Source of the DNA: Haloarchaeobius salinus
GTDB taxonomy: Archaea; Halobacteriota; Halobacteria; Halobacteriales; Natrialbaceae
NCBI RefSeq assembly: GCF_024464185.1
Contig: NZ_JANHAU010000001.1
Location: 620,001-684,000 of the forward strand
DNA length: 64,000 nt
Reading direction: 5' to 3'
The notes under the pieces are model-generated. The model saw nothing but the letters and a program-made list of their open reading frames with translations. It was not told where the DNA came from and did not search any database. Shown piece by piece: positions 14,896 through 23,074 of this stretch. The position numbers were made by a program, and so were the translations under genes. Within the stretch, counting starts at the first letter, position 1. Each line of letters opens with the position of its first letter.

Positions 14896-16045
14896 CCTCG
14901 TCATCTTCGACTAAGCTCTGTAAGTTATCTTCGCTTTCCTCGCGGATGGCCTCGATGTTGTCCTGTGCCTCGATGGCGACCTGCTGCAGCTCCTTGATGC
15001 GCGGGACGTTGTTCACGCCCGAGAGCAGGATACAGGACGCGACCTGGGGCTCGCGGAGCGGGTAGTCGCCACCGCGGACCTCCATGGAGCCGGTCTGCTC
15101 CTCCAGCCACTTCCGCCCGCGCTCTATTCCCTTCCGGTTCAGGTGCTCCGTGGGGCCGGCCATGACGAGCAGGGCACGCTCCGCGCCCTCGATCTCGCAG
15201 GGGAGCGTGAGCCGCCCGAGCGCGGCCTTGCGGACGAGCGAGGTGATGCGGTTGGTCGTGTGTGCGGTGTCGACCTGTTCGTCGTCGCCGCCGGTGAACC
15301 GCGAGAGGAGGCCGCCGTCGTCGGACAGCTCGACGTCCTCGGTCGCGTAGCCCACCGTCGAGATGCCGCCACCGGCGAGCGTGTTGATGATCTCCGAGGA
15401 GTCGACGACCGACTCACCGACCTCGTCGCCCTGGCCGACCTCGCCGGCCCCGAACAGGACGCCGAAGCGGCGGACGATCTCCTCGTTTATCTCCTCGTAG
15501 CCGCCCTCGACGGACTCGCCGGCCTGTCGCCAGGAGTCGTTGTCGAAGACGAGCAGGTTGTCGACCTCGCGGACGAACGTCTGGAACGACCGCGCGGCGT
15601 TCAGCGTGTAGATGCCACCCTCGTCGGACCCCGGCAGGACGCCCAGCCCGTACACCGGGATCGTGTAGATCCGCTTGAGGTGCTTGGCGAGGACGGGTGC
15701 GCCACCGCTCCCCGTGCCGCCGCCCATCCCGGCGACGACGAGGAACGCGTCGATCTCGTGTGTCGGGATCGAGTCGATGGCACCCTGTACCTCGTCGATG
15801 TCCTCCTCGGCGATCTCCGCGCCGAGCTCGTTGTCAGCGCCGACACCGTGTCCCTTGACCCGGGACTGTCCGATGAGGACGCGGTTCTCGTTCGGAATGT
15901 TCTCCAGACCCATCAGGTCGGCCTTGGCCGTGTTCACAGCGATCGCGGCACGGACGATGCCGCTCCCTGTCCGTTCGTCGTAGTCGACGAATCGGTCGAC
16001 GATCTTCCCGCCGGCCTGACCGAATCCAATCATCGCCAGTTTCAT
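14873..16045 (-). CDS. cetZ1: Tubulin-like protein CetZ1
   Basis: Archaeal cytoskeletal GTPase of the tubulin/FtsZ superfamily. In haloarchaea CetZ1 controls rod shape and motility and is not needed for division. 390 residues starting MKLAMIGFGQAGGK, with the GTP-binding signature GGGTGSG at 108-114. The near-diagnostic segment GVGADNELGAEIAEEDIDEV sits at about 67-86 and the C-terminal tail is acidic (EDDEDELEPLF). It has its own promoter and overlaps the anchored protein gene downstream. Confidence 0.95.
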   Translation of the reverse strand: MKLAMIGFGQAGGKIVDRFVDYDERTGSGIVRAAIAVNTAKADLMGLENIPNENRVLIGQSRVKGHGVGADNELGAEIAEEDIDEVQGAIDSIPTHEIDAFLVVAGMGGGTGSGGAPVLAKHLKRIYTIPVYGLGVLPGSDEGGIYTLNAARSFQTFVREVDNLLVFDNDSWRQAGESVEGGYEEINEEIVRRFGVLFGAGEVGQGDEVGESVVDSSEIINTLAGGGISTVGYATEDVELSDDGGLLSRFTGGDDEQVDTAHTTNRITSLVRKAALGRLTLPCEIEGAERALLVMAGPTEHLNRKGIERGRKWLEEQTGSMEVRGGDYPLREPQVASCILLSGVNNVPRIKELQQVAIEAQDNIEAIREESEDNLQSLVEDDEDELEPLF

Positions 16046-16085
16046 TTGAAAGGGGGCTCCGTTGGTTTGTCAAGAGAGGGATGAA

Positions 16086-16095
16086 GGATATAAGC
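16086..16095 (-). promoter_or_regulatory. TATA box for cetZ1
   Basis: Minus-strand GCTTATATCC, about 45 nt before the cetZ1 ATG, which gives a leader of roughly 20 nt. The rest of the 206-nt gap to 16251 is AT-rich and has a second minus-strand TATA-like GTTTAAATAG at about 16216-16225. That suggests a second, more distal start. Confidence 0.55.
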
Positions 16096-16251
16096 CTTTG
16101 GATGGCCCCACTCTCTAGCGCGTGTCATGTTCGCGAAAATAACCGTCCGATGGGCCTGCTATCGTCCGAATTGGCCGCTCGGTAATTCTCAATTATTCCG
16201 TGACATTACCCCCGTCTATTTAAACGCCGCCTACGGCGTCGGTTCCCCCGG

Positions 16252-17157
16252 TCACCCGGTGACCTTTGCCGGGTTCTCGACGCCGAGATACGACGCGAGC
16301 GTCGTCAGTTCATCGGGTTCGACGCCGAAGGCCGCGACGTCGTTGTCGGCGACCCGGTTGTCCTCCTTGAGCGAGCGGATCTGGTCGGGGCCGAACGGGA
16401 AGAAGGGGAGCGCACCGGCGACCGTCGCACCGACCTTCGCCAGCGACAGCGGGATGGGGACGATGGTGAGGGACTTGCCCTCGGCGGCGTAGGCCAGCCT
16501 CGCCACGTCCGCGAGGGTGAGCACCTCCGGACCGCCGATCTCGTAGGCGTGGCCGTCGTGGTCGTCGTCCTCCACGGCGTCGGCCATCATCGGGACGAAC
16601 TCCTCGATCCAGATGGGCTGGAACGGCGTCTTCCCGCCCCCGGGGAAGCCGGTGACGTACGGGGTCGTCAGCTTCTTCGTGAAGGCGACGAACTCGCCGC
16701 CGTCGCCGAAGACGACCGAGGGACGGAAGATGACCGAGTCGAGCGCGGAGGACCTGACGACATCCTCGGCCTGCCCCTTCGTCCGGAGGTACGCCGTGGC
16801 GGCGTTCGGGTCCGCGCCCAGCGCCGACATCTGGACGAGCCTGTCGACGCCGTGTTCCTCGCATGCGCGGACGACGTTCTTCGTCCCCTGCAGGTGGACC
16901 GCCTCGTGACTGAGGTTCCCCTTGGGCTTGAACAGCGGCGAGAGCGCGACGAGATTGACCGCCACGTCCTGCCCCTCGAAGTGGGACTCGATGGACTCGT
17001 AGGCGCTCACGTCGCCCATCGCCGTCTCGACGGTGTTCGGGAGGGCGGCGTCGTCGGGACTCCGCGCGAGGGCGGTCACGTCGTGCCCCCGGTCGGCCAG
17101 CTCTGTGCACAGTCGGCGTCCGATGAAGCCGGTTCCGCCGGCGACGAGTACCTTCAT
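16252..17157 (-). CDS. NDUFA9-like NAD(P)-binding protein (atypical SDR)
   Basis: 301 residues. The Rossmann dinucleotide loop GGTGFIGRRL is at 7-16, an Asp/Ser region (ARSPDDA) follows the second strand, and YLRTKGQAE carries the SDR Tyr-x3-Lys-like pattern. It matches the family of complex I NDUFA9-like proteins and NmrA-type epimerase homologues. The substrate is unknown; quinone or redox-related roles are typical. The TATA-like CCTTTATCC (minus strand, about 17183-17191) fits a leaderless start. Divergent from a lipoprotein gene. Confidence 0.85.
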   Translation of the reverse strand: MKVLVAGGTGFIGRRLCTELADRGHDVTALARSPDDAALPNTVETAMGDVSAYESIESHFEGQDVAVNLVALSPLFKPKGNLSHEAVHLQGTKNVVRACEEHGVDRLVQMSALGADPNAATAYLRTKGQAEDVVRSSALDSVIFRPSVVFGDGGEFVAFTKKLTTPYVTGFPGGGKTPFQPIWIEEFVPMMADAVEDDDHDGHAYEIGGPEVLTLADVARLAYAAEGKSLTIVPIPLSLAKVGATVAGALPFFPFGPDQIRSLKEDNRVADNDVAAFGVEPDELTTLASYLGVENPAKVTG

Positions 17158-17250
17158 ACGTCGGATATTGGTCAGGAATCAGGATAAAGGCTCGCTTCGG
17201 AGTCACGATAACCGTCTATCCCGCGAGCGGAATATCCCCCATACGACCGG

Positions 17251-17262
17251 TATTATTAAATT
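17251..17262 (+). promoter_or_regulatory. AT-rich promoter for the lipoprotein gene
   Basis: TATTATTAAATT, centred about 31 nt before ATG 17289, followed by a second AT run (17270-17277). This is the most AT-rich promoter in the window. Confidence 0.5.
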
Positions 17263-17288
17263 AACTGGTATTATAACGGGTTGGATAG

Positions 17289-17654
17289 ATGGACCGAAGA
17301 CGGACGGTCGCCGCGACACTGTTTGGGTCTCTCGCGCTCCTCCCTGGCTGTCTCGATTTTGGCAGCTCCGGCGACGGGAAACACGCGATAGTCGTCGTAA
17401 ACGAGTGTGACTGCCAGCGAACGGTGAGCATCGATATCGACCGGGTCGAGGGCGAAGAATCGGTCGTCGACGAGCGCGTCACGCTCGGTCCAGGAGAGCA
17501 ACAGCGGTACGACCTCGACCTGTCGGGCGACTACACGGTCCGGCTCGCTACGGGAGATCTCGAACGGGAGACCGAGATTGCCCCCGTGGACGACGCGACC
17601 ATCGAGTTCACCGTCGAGGAAGACGAGATAACGGTCTCGACCAGTATGCCGTAA
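17289..17654 (+). CDS. Predicted Tat-exported lipoprotein
   Basis: 121 residues. It starts [21 protein letters not shown]: an Arg-Arg Tat signal followed by a lipobox with lipidated Cys21. The mature part is acidic and predicted all-beta. The opening [19 protein letters not shown] has a C-x-C pair. The function is unknown. A second protein of this general type is encoded at 62012. Confidence 0.8.
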   Translation: MDRRRTVAATLFGSLALLPGCLDFGSSGDGKHAIVVVNECDCQRTVSIDIDRVEGEESVVDERVTLGPGEQQRYDLDLSGDYTVRLATGDLERETEIAPVDDATIEFTVEEDEITVSTSMP

Positions 17655-17715
17655 GAGGCGTCCTTCGACGACGCACTCCGACAGACAGATACGGCACCCC
17701 GGAGAACCACCGGCC

Positions 17716-18303
17716 ATGCTCGTCACGCTGGAGGGACTCGACGGCAGCGGCAAGACGACGGTCTGGGAGGCGCTGCACGACACCTACCCCGACGCGACGT
17801 TCACCCGCGAGCCGACCGAGTCCTGGTACGGCGAGGCCGTCGACCGGGCCATCGCCGACGACGACGCCGACCCGCTGGCCGAACTGTTCCTCTTCGTCGC
17901 CGACCACGCCGACCACCTCTCGCGGGTCGTCCGCCCCGCACTGGCCGACGGCGACCTCGTCATCTCCGACCGGTACTCCGACTCGCGCTACGCCTACCAG
18001 GGTGCGACGCTGGAGGGCGAGATCAAGCGCCCGATGGAGTACATCCGCGGCGTCCACCAGCCGTTCACACGGCCGCCGGACGTGACCCTCTTCCTCGACG
18101 TGGACCCCCGGACCGCCATGCAGCGCTCGGGCGCGACGAACAAGTTCGAGCAGTCGAAGTACCTCACGCAGGTCCGCCAGAACTACGAACAGCTGATGGA
18201 GTGGGAGCCCGAGCGGTTCGTCCGCGTCGACGCCACCCAGTCGCCGGAGGGCGTGCTCGACGACGTGGAGGACGTCTTCGAGCGGATTCTCGACGAGAAC
18301 TGA
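17716..18303 (+). CDS. tmk: Thymidylate kinase
   Basis: Phosphorylates dTMP to dTDP. 195 residues, with P-loop [11 protein letters not shown] (5-15), [12 protein letters not shown] (the DRY/H motif binding dTMP) and [13 protein letters not shown] followed by a short lid. The length and order fit archaeal Tmk. The spacing after the lipoprotein gene is 61 nt, and no strong separate promoter was found. Confidence 0.93.
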   Translation: MLVTLEGLDGSGKTTVWEALHDTYPDATFTREPTESWYGEAVDRAIADDDADPLAELFLFVADHADHLSRVVRPALADGDLVISDRYSDSRYAYQGATLEGEIKRPMEYIRGVHQPFTRPPDVTLFLDVDPRTAMQRSGATNKFEQSKYLTQVRQNYEQLMEWEPERFVRVDATQSPEGVLDDVEDVFERILDEN

Positions 18304-18627
18304 CTACTCCCGCATCGTGTCCGGCAGCTCGATCTCGTCCGGGGAGGGCATCCAGAAGAAGTCCACGCTCACGCCGAGCACCAGCGGCAGGGCGATGGCG
18401 ACCAGCAGCGCGAGGCTCTGGGAGCCGAGATCGGAGCCGAGGCCGAGCACGCCGGAGATGACGAGCGTCGCCGCCAGCAGCGCGACGGGCGTGACCAACA
18501 CCACGTAGACGACCGACCCCCAGTCGGTGTCCAGCCGTTGGCGGAAGAACCGGGTGGAGACGGCCGCGATAGCGGTGTTGACCGTGACGAGGACCAGCAG
18601 GCCGATAGCGCCGACCAGTGAGACCAT
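18304..18627 (-). CDS. Small membrane protein, three to four helices
   Basis: 107 residues with hydrophobic segments at about 3-22, 38-60 and 68-90, ending in the acidic tail MPSPDEIELPDTMRE. Not recognised. It converges directly on tmk with no gap. The TATA-like sequence about 28 nt upstream supports ATG 18627 rather than 18642. Confidence 0.7.
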   Translation of the reverse strand: MVSLVGAIGLLVLVTVNTAIAAVSTRFFRQRLDTDWGSVVYVVLVTPVALLAATLVISGVLGLGSDLGSQSLALLVAIALPLVLGVSVDFFWMPSPDEIELPDTMRE

Positions 18628-18698
18628 ATCCACCCTAGGCACGGCAGGACCTTTGACGTATCGGAACGGCTTTGACCCGGGCAGAGTTTGAACCCACC

Positions 18699-19745
18699 AT
18701 GCATCGAGTCATCGGAGAACGGGACGTCGAGGAGACCCCGTTCTCGCCCGAACAGGCCCGGACGCTCTACCGAGACATGGTCCGGGCGCGCCGGTTCGAC
18801 GAGCGCGCGCTGGCGCTCCAGCGACGTGGCTGGATGAGCGGCTACCCGCCGTTCAAGGGTCAGGAGGCGTCGCAGGTCGGTGCGGCACACGCCATGGCGG
18901 AGTCGGACTGGCTGTTCCCGACGTATCGCTCGAACGCGATGCAGATCGCCCGGGGAGTCCCGATGAGCGACCTGTTGCTGTTCCGCCGCGGTCGGGCCGA
19001 GTTCGACTCCGGCCACACGCTCCCGGTGTTCCCGCAGGCGGTGCCCATCGCGACGCAGATCCCCCACGCGACCGGCGCGGGGATGGCGATGAACTACCGC
19101 GACGACGACGGCGCGGTCGTCTGCTACTTCGGCGACGGCGCGACGAGCGAGGGCGACTTCCACGAGGGGCTGAACTTCGCCGGCGTCTTCGAGACCCCGA
19201 CGGTGTTCTTCTGCGAGAACAACAACTGGGCGATCTCGCTCCCGCGTGACCGACAGACCGCCGCAGCCTCCATCGCCGACCGGGCCGAGGCGTACGGCTT
19301 CTCCGGCGGGCAGGTCGACGGGAACGACCCGCTCGCAGTGCTGGAGTTCGTCGGCAGCGCGCTGGAGAGCGCCCGCGACGGCGAGCCCGTACTCGTCGAG
19401 AGCATGACCTACCGGCAGGGCGCACACACCACCAGCGACGACCCCTCGCGCTACCGCGAGGAGGAGTCGGACCTGCCCGAGTGGCGGACCCGCGACCCCC
19501 TCGACCGGTACGAGGAGTACCTCCGCGAACAGGGACTCGTCAACGACGAGTACGTCGAGACCATCCGCGAGGAGGCCGACGAGGAACTGGCCGACGCCGT
19601 CGACCGCGCCGAGGCGAAGGAGCCCGCCGAGCCCGGCGAGGTGTTCGACTCGGTCTACGCCGAGCTGCCGCCGCGGCTCCGCAAACAGCGCGCGGAGGCG
19701 CTCTCGTTCGCCGAGGAGCACGACGTACAGGAACTGGAGCACTAG
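18699..19745 (+). CDS. Thiamine-dependent 2-oxoacid dehydrogenase E1, alpha subunit
   Basis: 348 residues. It is the alpha subunit of a pyruvate or branched-chain 2-oxoacid dehydrogenase E1. The thiamine diphosphate motif GDGATSEGDFHEGLNFAGVF ends near the NN of ENNNWAISLP, the phosphorylation-loop-like segment is YRQGAHTTSDDPSRYR, and YPPFKGQEA begins the substrate channel. The E1-beta, E2 (lipoyl) and E3 genes that normally follow are absent. The next gene is a convergent RAM protein. The substrate cannot be decided. ATG 18699 is 28 nt from a TATA-like GGCTTTGACC. Confidence 0.88.
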   Translation: MHRVIGERDVEETPFSPEQARTLYRDMVRARRFDERALALQRRGWMSGYPPFKGQEASQVGAAHAMAESDWLFPTYRSNAMQIARGVPMSDLLLFRRGRAEFDSGHTLPVFPQAVPIATQIPHATGAGMAMNYRDDDGAVVCYFGDGATSEGDFHEGLNFAGVFETPTVFFCENNNWAISLPRDRQTAAASIADRAEAYGFSGGQVDGNDPLAVLEFVGSALESARDGEPVLVESMTYRQGAHTTSDDPSRYREEESDLPEWRTRDPLDRYEEYLREQGLVNDEYVETIREEADEELADAVDRAEAKEPAEPGEVFDSVYAELPPRLRKQRAEALSFAEEHDVQELEH

Positions 19746-19765
19746 CGCCAGGGCGGCGCAGTCCG

Positions 19766-19996
19766 TTACTGCAGCGAGATGTAGGTCTTCGTGTCGGCGA
19801 CGCCGCCGAGCTTCTGCATCTCTCCGGTCACCGTGTGCAGCACGTCGTACACCTCGTCGGCGTCGACCTCGGTGATGATGTCGTAGTTGCCGGCGACGAT
19901 GTGCGCCTCACTCACCGCGTCGAGCGCGCGGATCGAATCGAGGAGTTCCTCGGACTTTCCGGCTGCGGTCTTCACCATGATGAACGCGTGAACCAT
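19766..19996 (-). CDS. Single-domain Lrp/AsnC ligand-binding (RAM) protein
   Basis: 76 residues making up only the RAM (ACT-like) domain of Lrp/AsnC regulators, without the DNA-binding part. The effector-site segment is AHIVAGNYDIITEV and the end is VADTKTYISLQ. Such proteins form ring oligomers that bind amino acids. It is divergent from trkA (98-nt gap) and paralogous to the RAM gene just after trkA, with about a third of residues identical by eye. Confidence 0.85.
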   Translation of the reverse strand: MVHAFIMVKTAAGKSEELLDSIRALDAVSEAHIVAGNYDIITEVDADEVYDVLHTVTGEMQKLGGVADTKTYISLQ

Positions 19997-20094
19997 TCGT
20001 GCTGTGGTACTATGTCACATGGCAAAAACCTTCCCCCGGCACGGGGACCGCTGTCGGGGTAAGTTATTCAAGGTGGGTGAGCGTATGCTGTGAT

Positions 20095-20781
20095 ATGCGG
20101 TTCGTTATCATTGGCGCTGGTCGAGTTGGACTGCGCACGGCACGCGTGCTCAGAGACGAGGGACACGACGTCACGCTCGTCGAGCGCGACGACCGGAAGA
20201 TCAAGCGCGCACGCGAACAGGGGTTCACAGTCGTCGAGGGCGACGGCTCCCGGGAGGACAAACTGGAGGAGGCTGGCATCGCCGAGGCCGACGCCGTCGG
20301 TGCGCTGACGGGGGACCTGAACACGAACTTCGCGGCCTGCATGATCGCCGACCACAACGGTGCCCGCACCGTCATGCGCATCGACGAGGACTACCGCGAG
20401 GACATCTACCGGAAGTACGCCGACGCCGTCGACGAGATCGTCTACCCCGAGCGGCTCGGTGCCATCGGTGCGAAGAACGCACTGCTCGGCGGCGACATCC
20501 ACGCCATCGCCGACATCGCACAGAACCTCCAGATCGTCGAGCTCACCGCGACCGAGGAGTCCCCGATGCGGGGCTACTCGCTCTCGGAGGTCGAACTTCC
20601 GGCGAGTGCGACGATGGTCGCCTTCGGGAAGGCCGACGGCCCGCTCATGATTCCGGACCCCGACGAGTCGCTCGAACTGGGTGACCGCGTGGTCGTCCTC
20701 GCGGACTTCGACGTCCTCGCCGACGTGCGCCAGCTCGTCGTCGGTGACGCCAGCCGGGCCGCAGCCGCAGGAGGTGTCTGA
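20095..20781 (+). CDS. trkA: TrkA-type potassium channel regulator (KTN/RCK)
   Basis: 228 residues. An N-terminal RCK/KTN Rossmann domain (GAGRVGLRTARVL, acidic residue E29 after the second strand) binds NAD(H) or nucleotides. A C-terminal TrkA-C domain (about 140-220) contains the MRGYSLSEVELP and ELGDRVVVLAD blocks. It gates Trk/Ktr potassium uptake, essential in high salt. No channel subunit gene is adjacent. ATG 20095 is 29 nt after a TATA-like AAGTTATTCA. The second RAM gene follows with a 2-nt gap. Confidence 0.9.
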   Translation: MRFVIIGAGRVGLRTARVLRDEGHDVTLVERDDRKIKRAREQGFTVVEGDGSREDKLEEAGIAEADAVGALTGDLNTNFAACMIADHNGARTVMRIDEDYREDIYRKYADAVDEIVYPERLGAIGAKNALLGGDIHAIADIAQNLQIVELTATEESPMRGYSLSEVELPASATMVAFGKADGPLMIPDPDESLELGDRVVVLADFDVLADVRQLVVGDASRAAAAGGV

Positions 20782-20783
20782 CC

Positions 20784-21014
20784 GTGGTCACAGCGTACAT
20801 CATGATCAAGGCGAACACGGGCGAGGCGGACAGACTGAAGGAGAGCATCGAGGCCAGCGAGGGCGTCGATCACGCCTACATCGTCGCCGGTGACGTCGAC
20901 GTCATCGCGAAGGTGACCGTCGACTCCCCGGGTGCGGTCAAGGACATCGCGGCGTCGAAGATACAGGGGATCCGCGGCGTCGAGGACACACAGACCTACA
21001 TCGCGATGGACTAG
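20784..21014 (+). CDS. Single-domain Lrp/AsnC ligand-binding (RAM) protein
   Basis: 76 residues with a GTG start. A RAM domain alone, with AYIVAGDVDVIAKV and the end VEDTQTYIAMD. It is in an operon with trkA (2-nt spacing) and so very probably co-translated. With its divergent paralogue it frames trkA. A role as small-molecule sensor acting with the potassium regulator is an inference from this arrangement. Confidence 0.85.
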   Translation: MVTAYIMIKANTGEADRLKESIEASEGVDHAYIVAGDVDVIAKVTVDSPGAVKDIAASKIQGIRGVEDTQTYIAMD

Positions 21015-21015
21015 C

Positions 21016-21504
21016 TCAGCGGCCAGCGCCGTTCGTCGCGGTCGCGAGCAGGTCGCCGGCCGGTTCTTCGTAGTCGTAGCCCGGAATCAGTCCCTGCACG
21101 TACGTCCCTTCCACGAACTCCGCGAGTACCTTCGCGTCCTCGACGCCGGTCTTCGCCCGCCCGGAGCGGTAGCCGAACGTCACGACGACCGTCCCCACGC
21201 GACGCTCCACCGTCGGTTCGTCGGCGTCGACGGTCTTCGTCGGGTCGAACGAGTCCTCCAGCCGGAGCGCCAGCGTGTCGAACCAGCCGTCCTCGACGAC
21301 CGGCGGGACCGTCTCGTCGGCGACGACGGCGTCGAGCGTCGGCAGCCGCACGGTCACCTCGAAGGCGGTCCGGTCGTCCTCGGTGTCCGTCGCGGTCGCC
21401 CGCACGTCGAACGGGGTTGTCGTCAGGTCGTAGCCGTCGTCCGCGGGCGTGAACGCGTCGTGGCGCTCGAACGCACGCTCGGCCGACTCGGGCAGCTGTG
21501 TCAT
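21016..21504 (-). CDS. Conserved haloarchaeal protein (DUF5813-like)
   Basis: 162 residues beginning MTQLPESAERAFERHDAF. It is acidic and mixed alpha/beta, with no signal or membrane helix. It resembles a haloarchaea-wide family (DUF5813 from memory) of unknown function. It converges on the RAM gene with one base between stops. The TATA-like CCTTTTCGAC about 29 nt upstream supports this start over the long upstream frame. Confidence 0.7.
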   Translation of the reverse strand: MTQLPESAERAFERHDAFTPADDGYDLTTTPFDVRATATDTEDDRTAFEVTVRLPTLDAVVADETVPPVVEDGWFDTLALRLEDSFDPTKTVDADEPTVERRVGTVVVTFGYRSGRAKTGVEDAKVLAEFVEGTYVQGLIPGYDYEEPAGDLLATATNGAGR

Positions 21505-21560
21505 GTCCCCCGGTAGGCCGTCGAAAAGGATGGAAGTTGCGTTCCAGGTGCTCCGCCGAC

Positions 21561-22115
21561 TCAGCCGAGCAGGTAGCGCATCCACGGGTAGCGCTCGACC
21601 AGTGGCTGACCGCCGACCTCGTACTGTTCGACCCGGGCGTCGAGGCCGAGGATGCGTCCCGCCCCGAAGGCCGCGACGGAGAGGAACACGAGCATGTACG
21701 CGAAGTCGCCGTTGATGTAGCCGTGCGTGACGTCCCAGTTGCCGAGGTAGAACATGAGCATCATGAACGCCCCCCAGAACGCGGCCAGTCGTGTGAGAAA
21801 GCCCACGATGAGTCCGAGCCCGATGAGGATCTCGCCCCACGGGACCGCGACGTCCACGAAGCTCACGAACCAGGCCGTCTCGCCCATCGTCACGAACAGG
21901 TCCGCGACCGGACTCCCGTTCGCGGGTGGCGAGTTCTGCAGGTAGCCGGCCGCGCCGAAGCTCCCAGAGAGCACCTTGTCGACGCCGCTCTGGAAGAACG
22001 CGATGCCCATCATCAGTCTGAGTGCCAGGATGAACCAGACACTCAACGAGTGCAGTTTGCCGGTCGCGGTGTATCCGCCGATCGTGCTCCGAAGTCTGAC
22101 TTCTTGTGCTGTCAT
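21561..22115 (-). CDS. DoxX-family membrane protein
   Basis: 184 residues with four main transmembrane helices. The first contains LALRLMMGIAFFQSGVDKVL and the last ends AFGAGRILGLDARVEQY. These are typical of DoxX/DoxD, the small subunit type of thiosulfate:quinone oxidoreductase, also seen as stand-alone proteins of unclear function. A paralogue with the same AFGAGRILG and C-terminal YLLG is encoded at 62718. The promoter is CCTTTTATTGG (minus strand, about 22146-22156). Confidence 0.85.
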   Translation of the reverse strand: MTAQEVRLRSTIGGYTATGKLHSLSVWFILALRLMMGIAFFQSGVDKVLSGSFGAAGYLQNSPPANGSPVADLFVTMGETAWFVSFVDVAVPWGEILIGLGLIVGFLTRLAAFWGAFMMLMFYLGNWDVTHGYINGDFAYMLVFLSVAAFGAGRILGLDARVEQYEVGGQPLVERYPWMRYLLG

Positions 22116-22171
22116 GTTACGATGGGACTTACCACCGGGTTACCAATAAAAGGCAACCGTGATTTGACCGG

Positions 22172-22573
22172 CTACTCCTGGGCCGGGGCCTCGTCCTCCC
22201 CCGCGTTCAGTACGCCCCGGACCGCCATCTCGACCTCGTCGAAGTTCGACAGCGTCAGCCCGTCGGTCGTGACGAACACCCCCTCCGTCTCCGTCGTCAC
22301 CCGCACCAGGAAGCCGTTCTCGAACACCCGGATGGTGTACTCGTACTCCCCCAGTTCGGACTGCTGGTACGCCGCCTGCGTCGTCTTGAACCCGCGCCAC
22401 TCGTGGCCCACGAACGTCGTCAGGTCCGCGTCACGCTCCAGGTCGCTCCGGAGGTACAGCTGCTCGAAGTCGTCGCGGGTGAAGTACGTCACCGACCGCA
22501 GACTGTCGCCGATCGTCGTCCTGCACGCCGACACGATGCGGTCCGCCTGCCGCTCGGTCACCAGGCTTGTCAT
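22172..22573 (-). CDS. Conserved haloarchaeal protein (DUF7522-like)
   Basis: 133 residues starting MTSLVTERQADRIVSACR. Predicted alpha/beta with the features RSVTYFTRDDFEQLYLRSDL and VRVTTETEGVFVTTDGL. No membrane segment. It resembles a haloarchaeal family (DUF7522 from memory) of unknown role. The start at 22573 is supported by a TATA-like TCTTATGTC 26 nt upstream; longer in-frame starts reach 22663. Confidence 0.65.
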   Translation of the reverse strand: MTSLVTERQADRIVSACRTTIGDSLRSVTYFTRDDFEQLYLRSDLERDADLTTFVGHEWRGFKTTQAAYQQSELGEYEYTIRVFENGFLVRVTTETEGVFVTTDGLTLSNFDEVEMAVRGVLNAGEDEAPAQE

Positions 22574-22858
22574 GGTCGTTGTCGTCCATCCACGGACATA
22601 AGACCGCCGTTGTGCACAGGTCGCCGTGCGCAGCACCGATATCACTGCCCGATGATGTGTCATCCACCGACATGTTTACGGGTGCCAGTGCTGTAGTTCG
22701 GACTGGTTCCCGAGCGTTCGGGGCCCGGCCGGCGAGACATCTGTCATGACCACAGGTCGCGTTGGTCGCGGCGGCTACCACTGCCATGCCCGGTAGCCGC
22801 TTTCTGCGAGCCGATGCCGCCACCGGCGACTGGCGTGACTCCTCGCTTCGCGTTCGCG
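22574..22858. other. Intergenic stretch, no gene seen
   Basis: The first 285 nt of a roughly 500-nt gap before tRNA-Leu. It includes the leaderless promoter of the minus-strand gene and a + strand TATA-like TGTTTACGG (about 22671-22679) that leads into no open frame. Otherwise it is featureless. Confidence 0.4.
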
Positions 22859-22973
22859 GACACGTCTCTCACTGGCGTTCTGTCGTTTGCGACAGCATTG
22901 TCCGGGGCAGGATTCGAACTTCACTCGCTCCGCTTCGGCTAGCGCCTCGCGTCGCTCGTGCGTTCGAATCCTC
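22859..22973 (-). repeat. Partial duplication of the tRNA-Leu 3' end and its flank
   Basis: GGGGCAGGATTCGAAC, the complement of the T-arm and acceptor 3' side of tRNA-Leu, occurs at 22904-22919 and again inside the real tRNA at 23080-23095. A 22-nt flank (22859-22880) is repeated exactly at 23044-23065, with a looser third version near 22977. The remnant also forms an 11-bp inverted repeat, AGGATTCGAAC at 22909-22919 against 22962-22972. It looks like the remains of a tandem tRNA or of tRNA-targeted integration. Confidence 0.7.
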
Positions 22974-23074
22974 GCTCACGTCTCGCTGGCGCTCGCCGTT
23001 CGTTTTCCGAGGCGGCAAGCCGCGCCGCCTCGCGTTTCTCGCAGACACGTCTCTCACTGGCGTTCGAGACGGTA

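Noticed and set aside
22859-23065. CRISPR-like repetition near tRNA-Leu
   Set aside because: Only two exact copies and one loose copy of the flank, irregular spacing and a tRNA fragment in between; no leader or cas genes.
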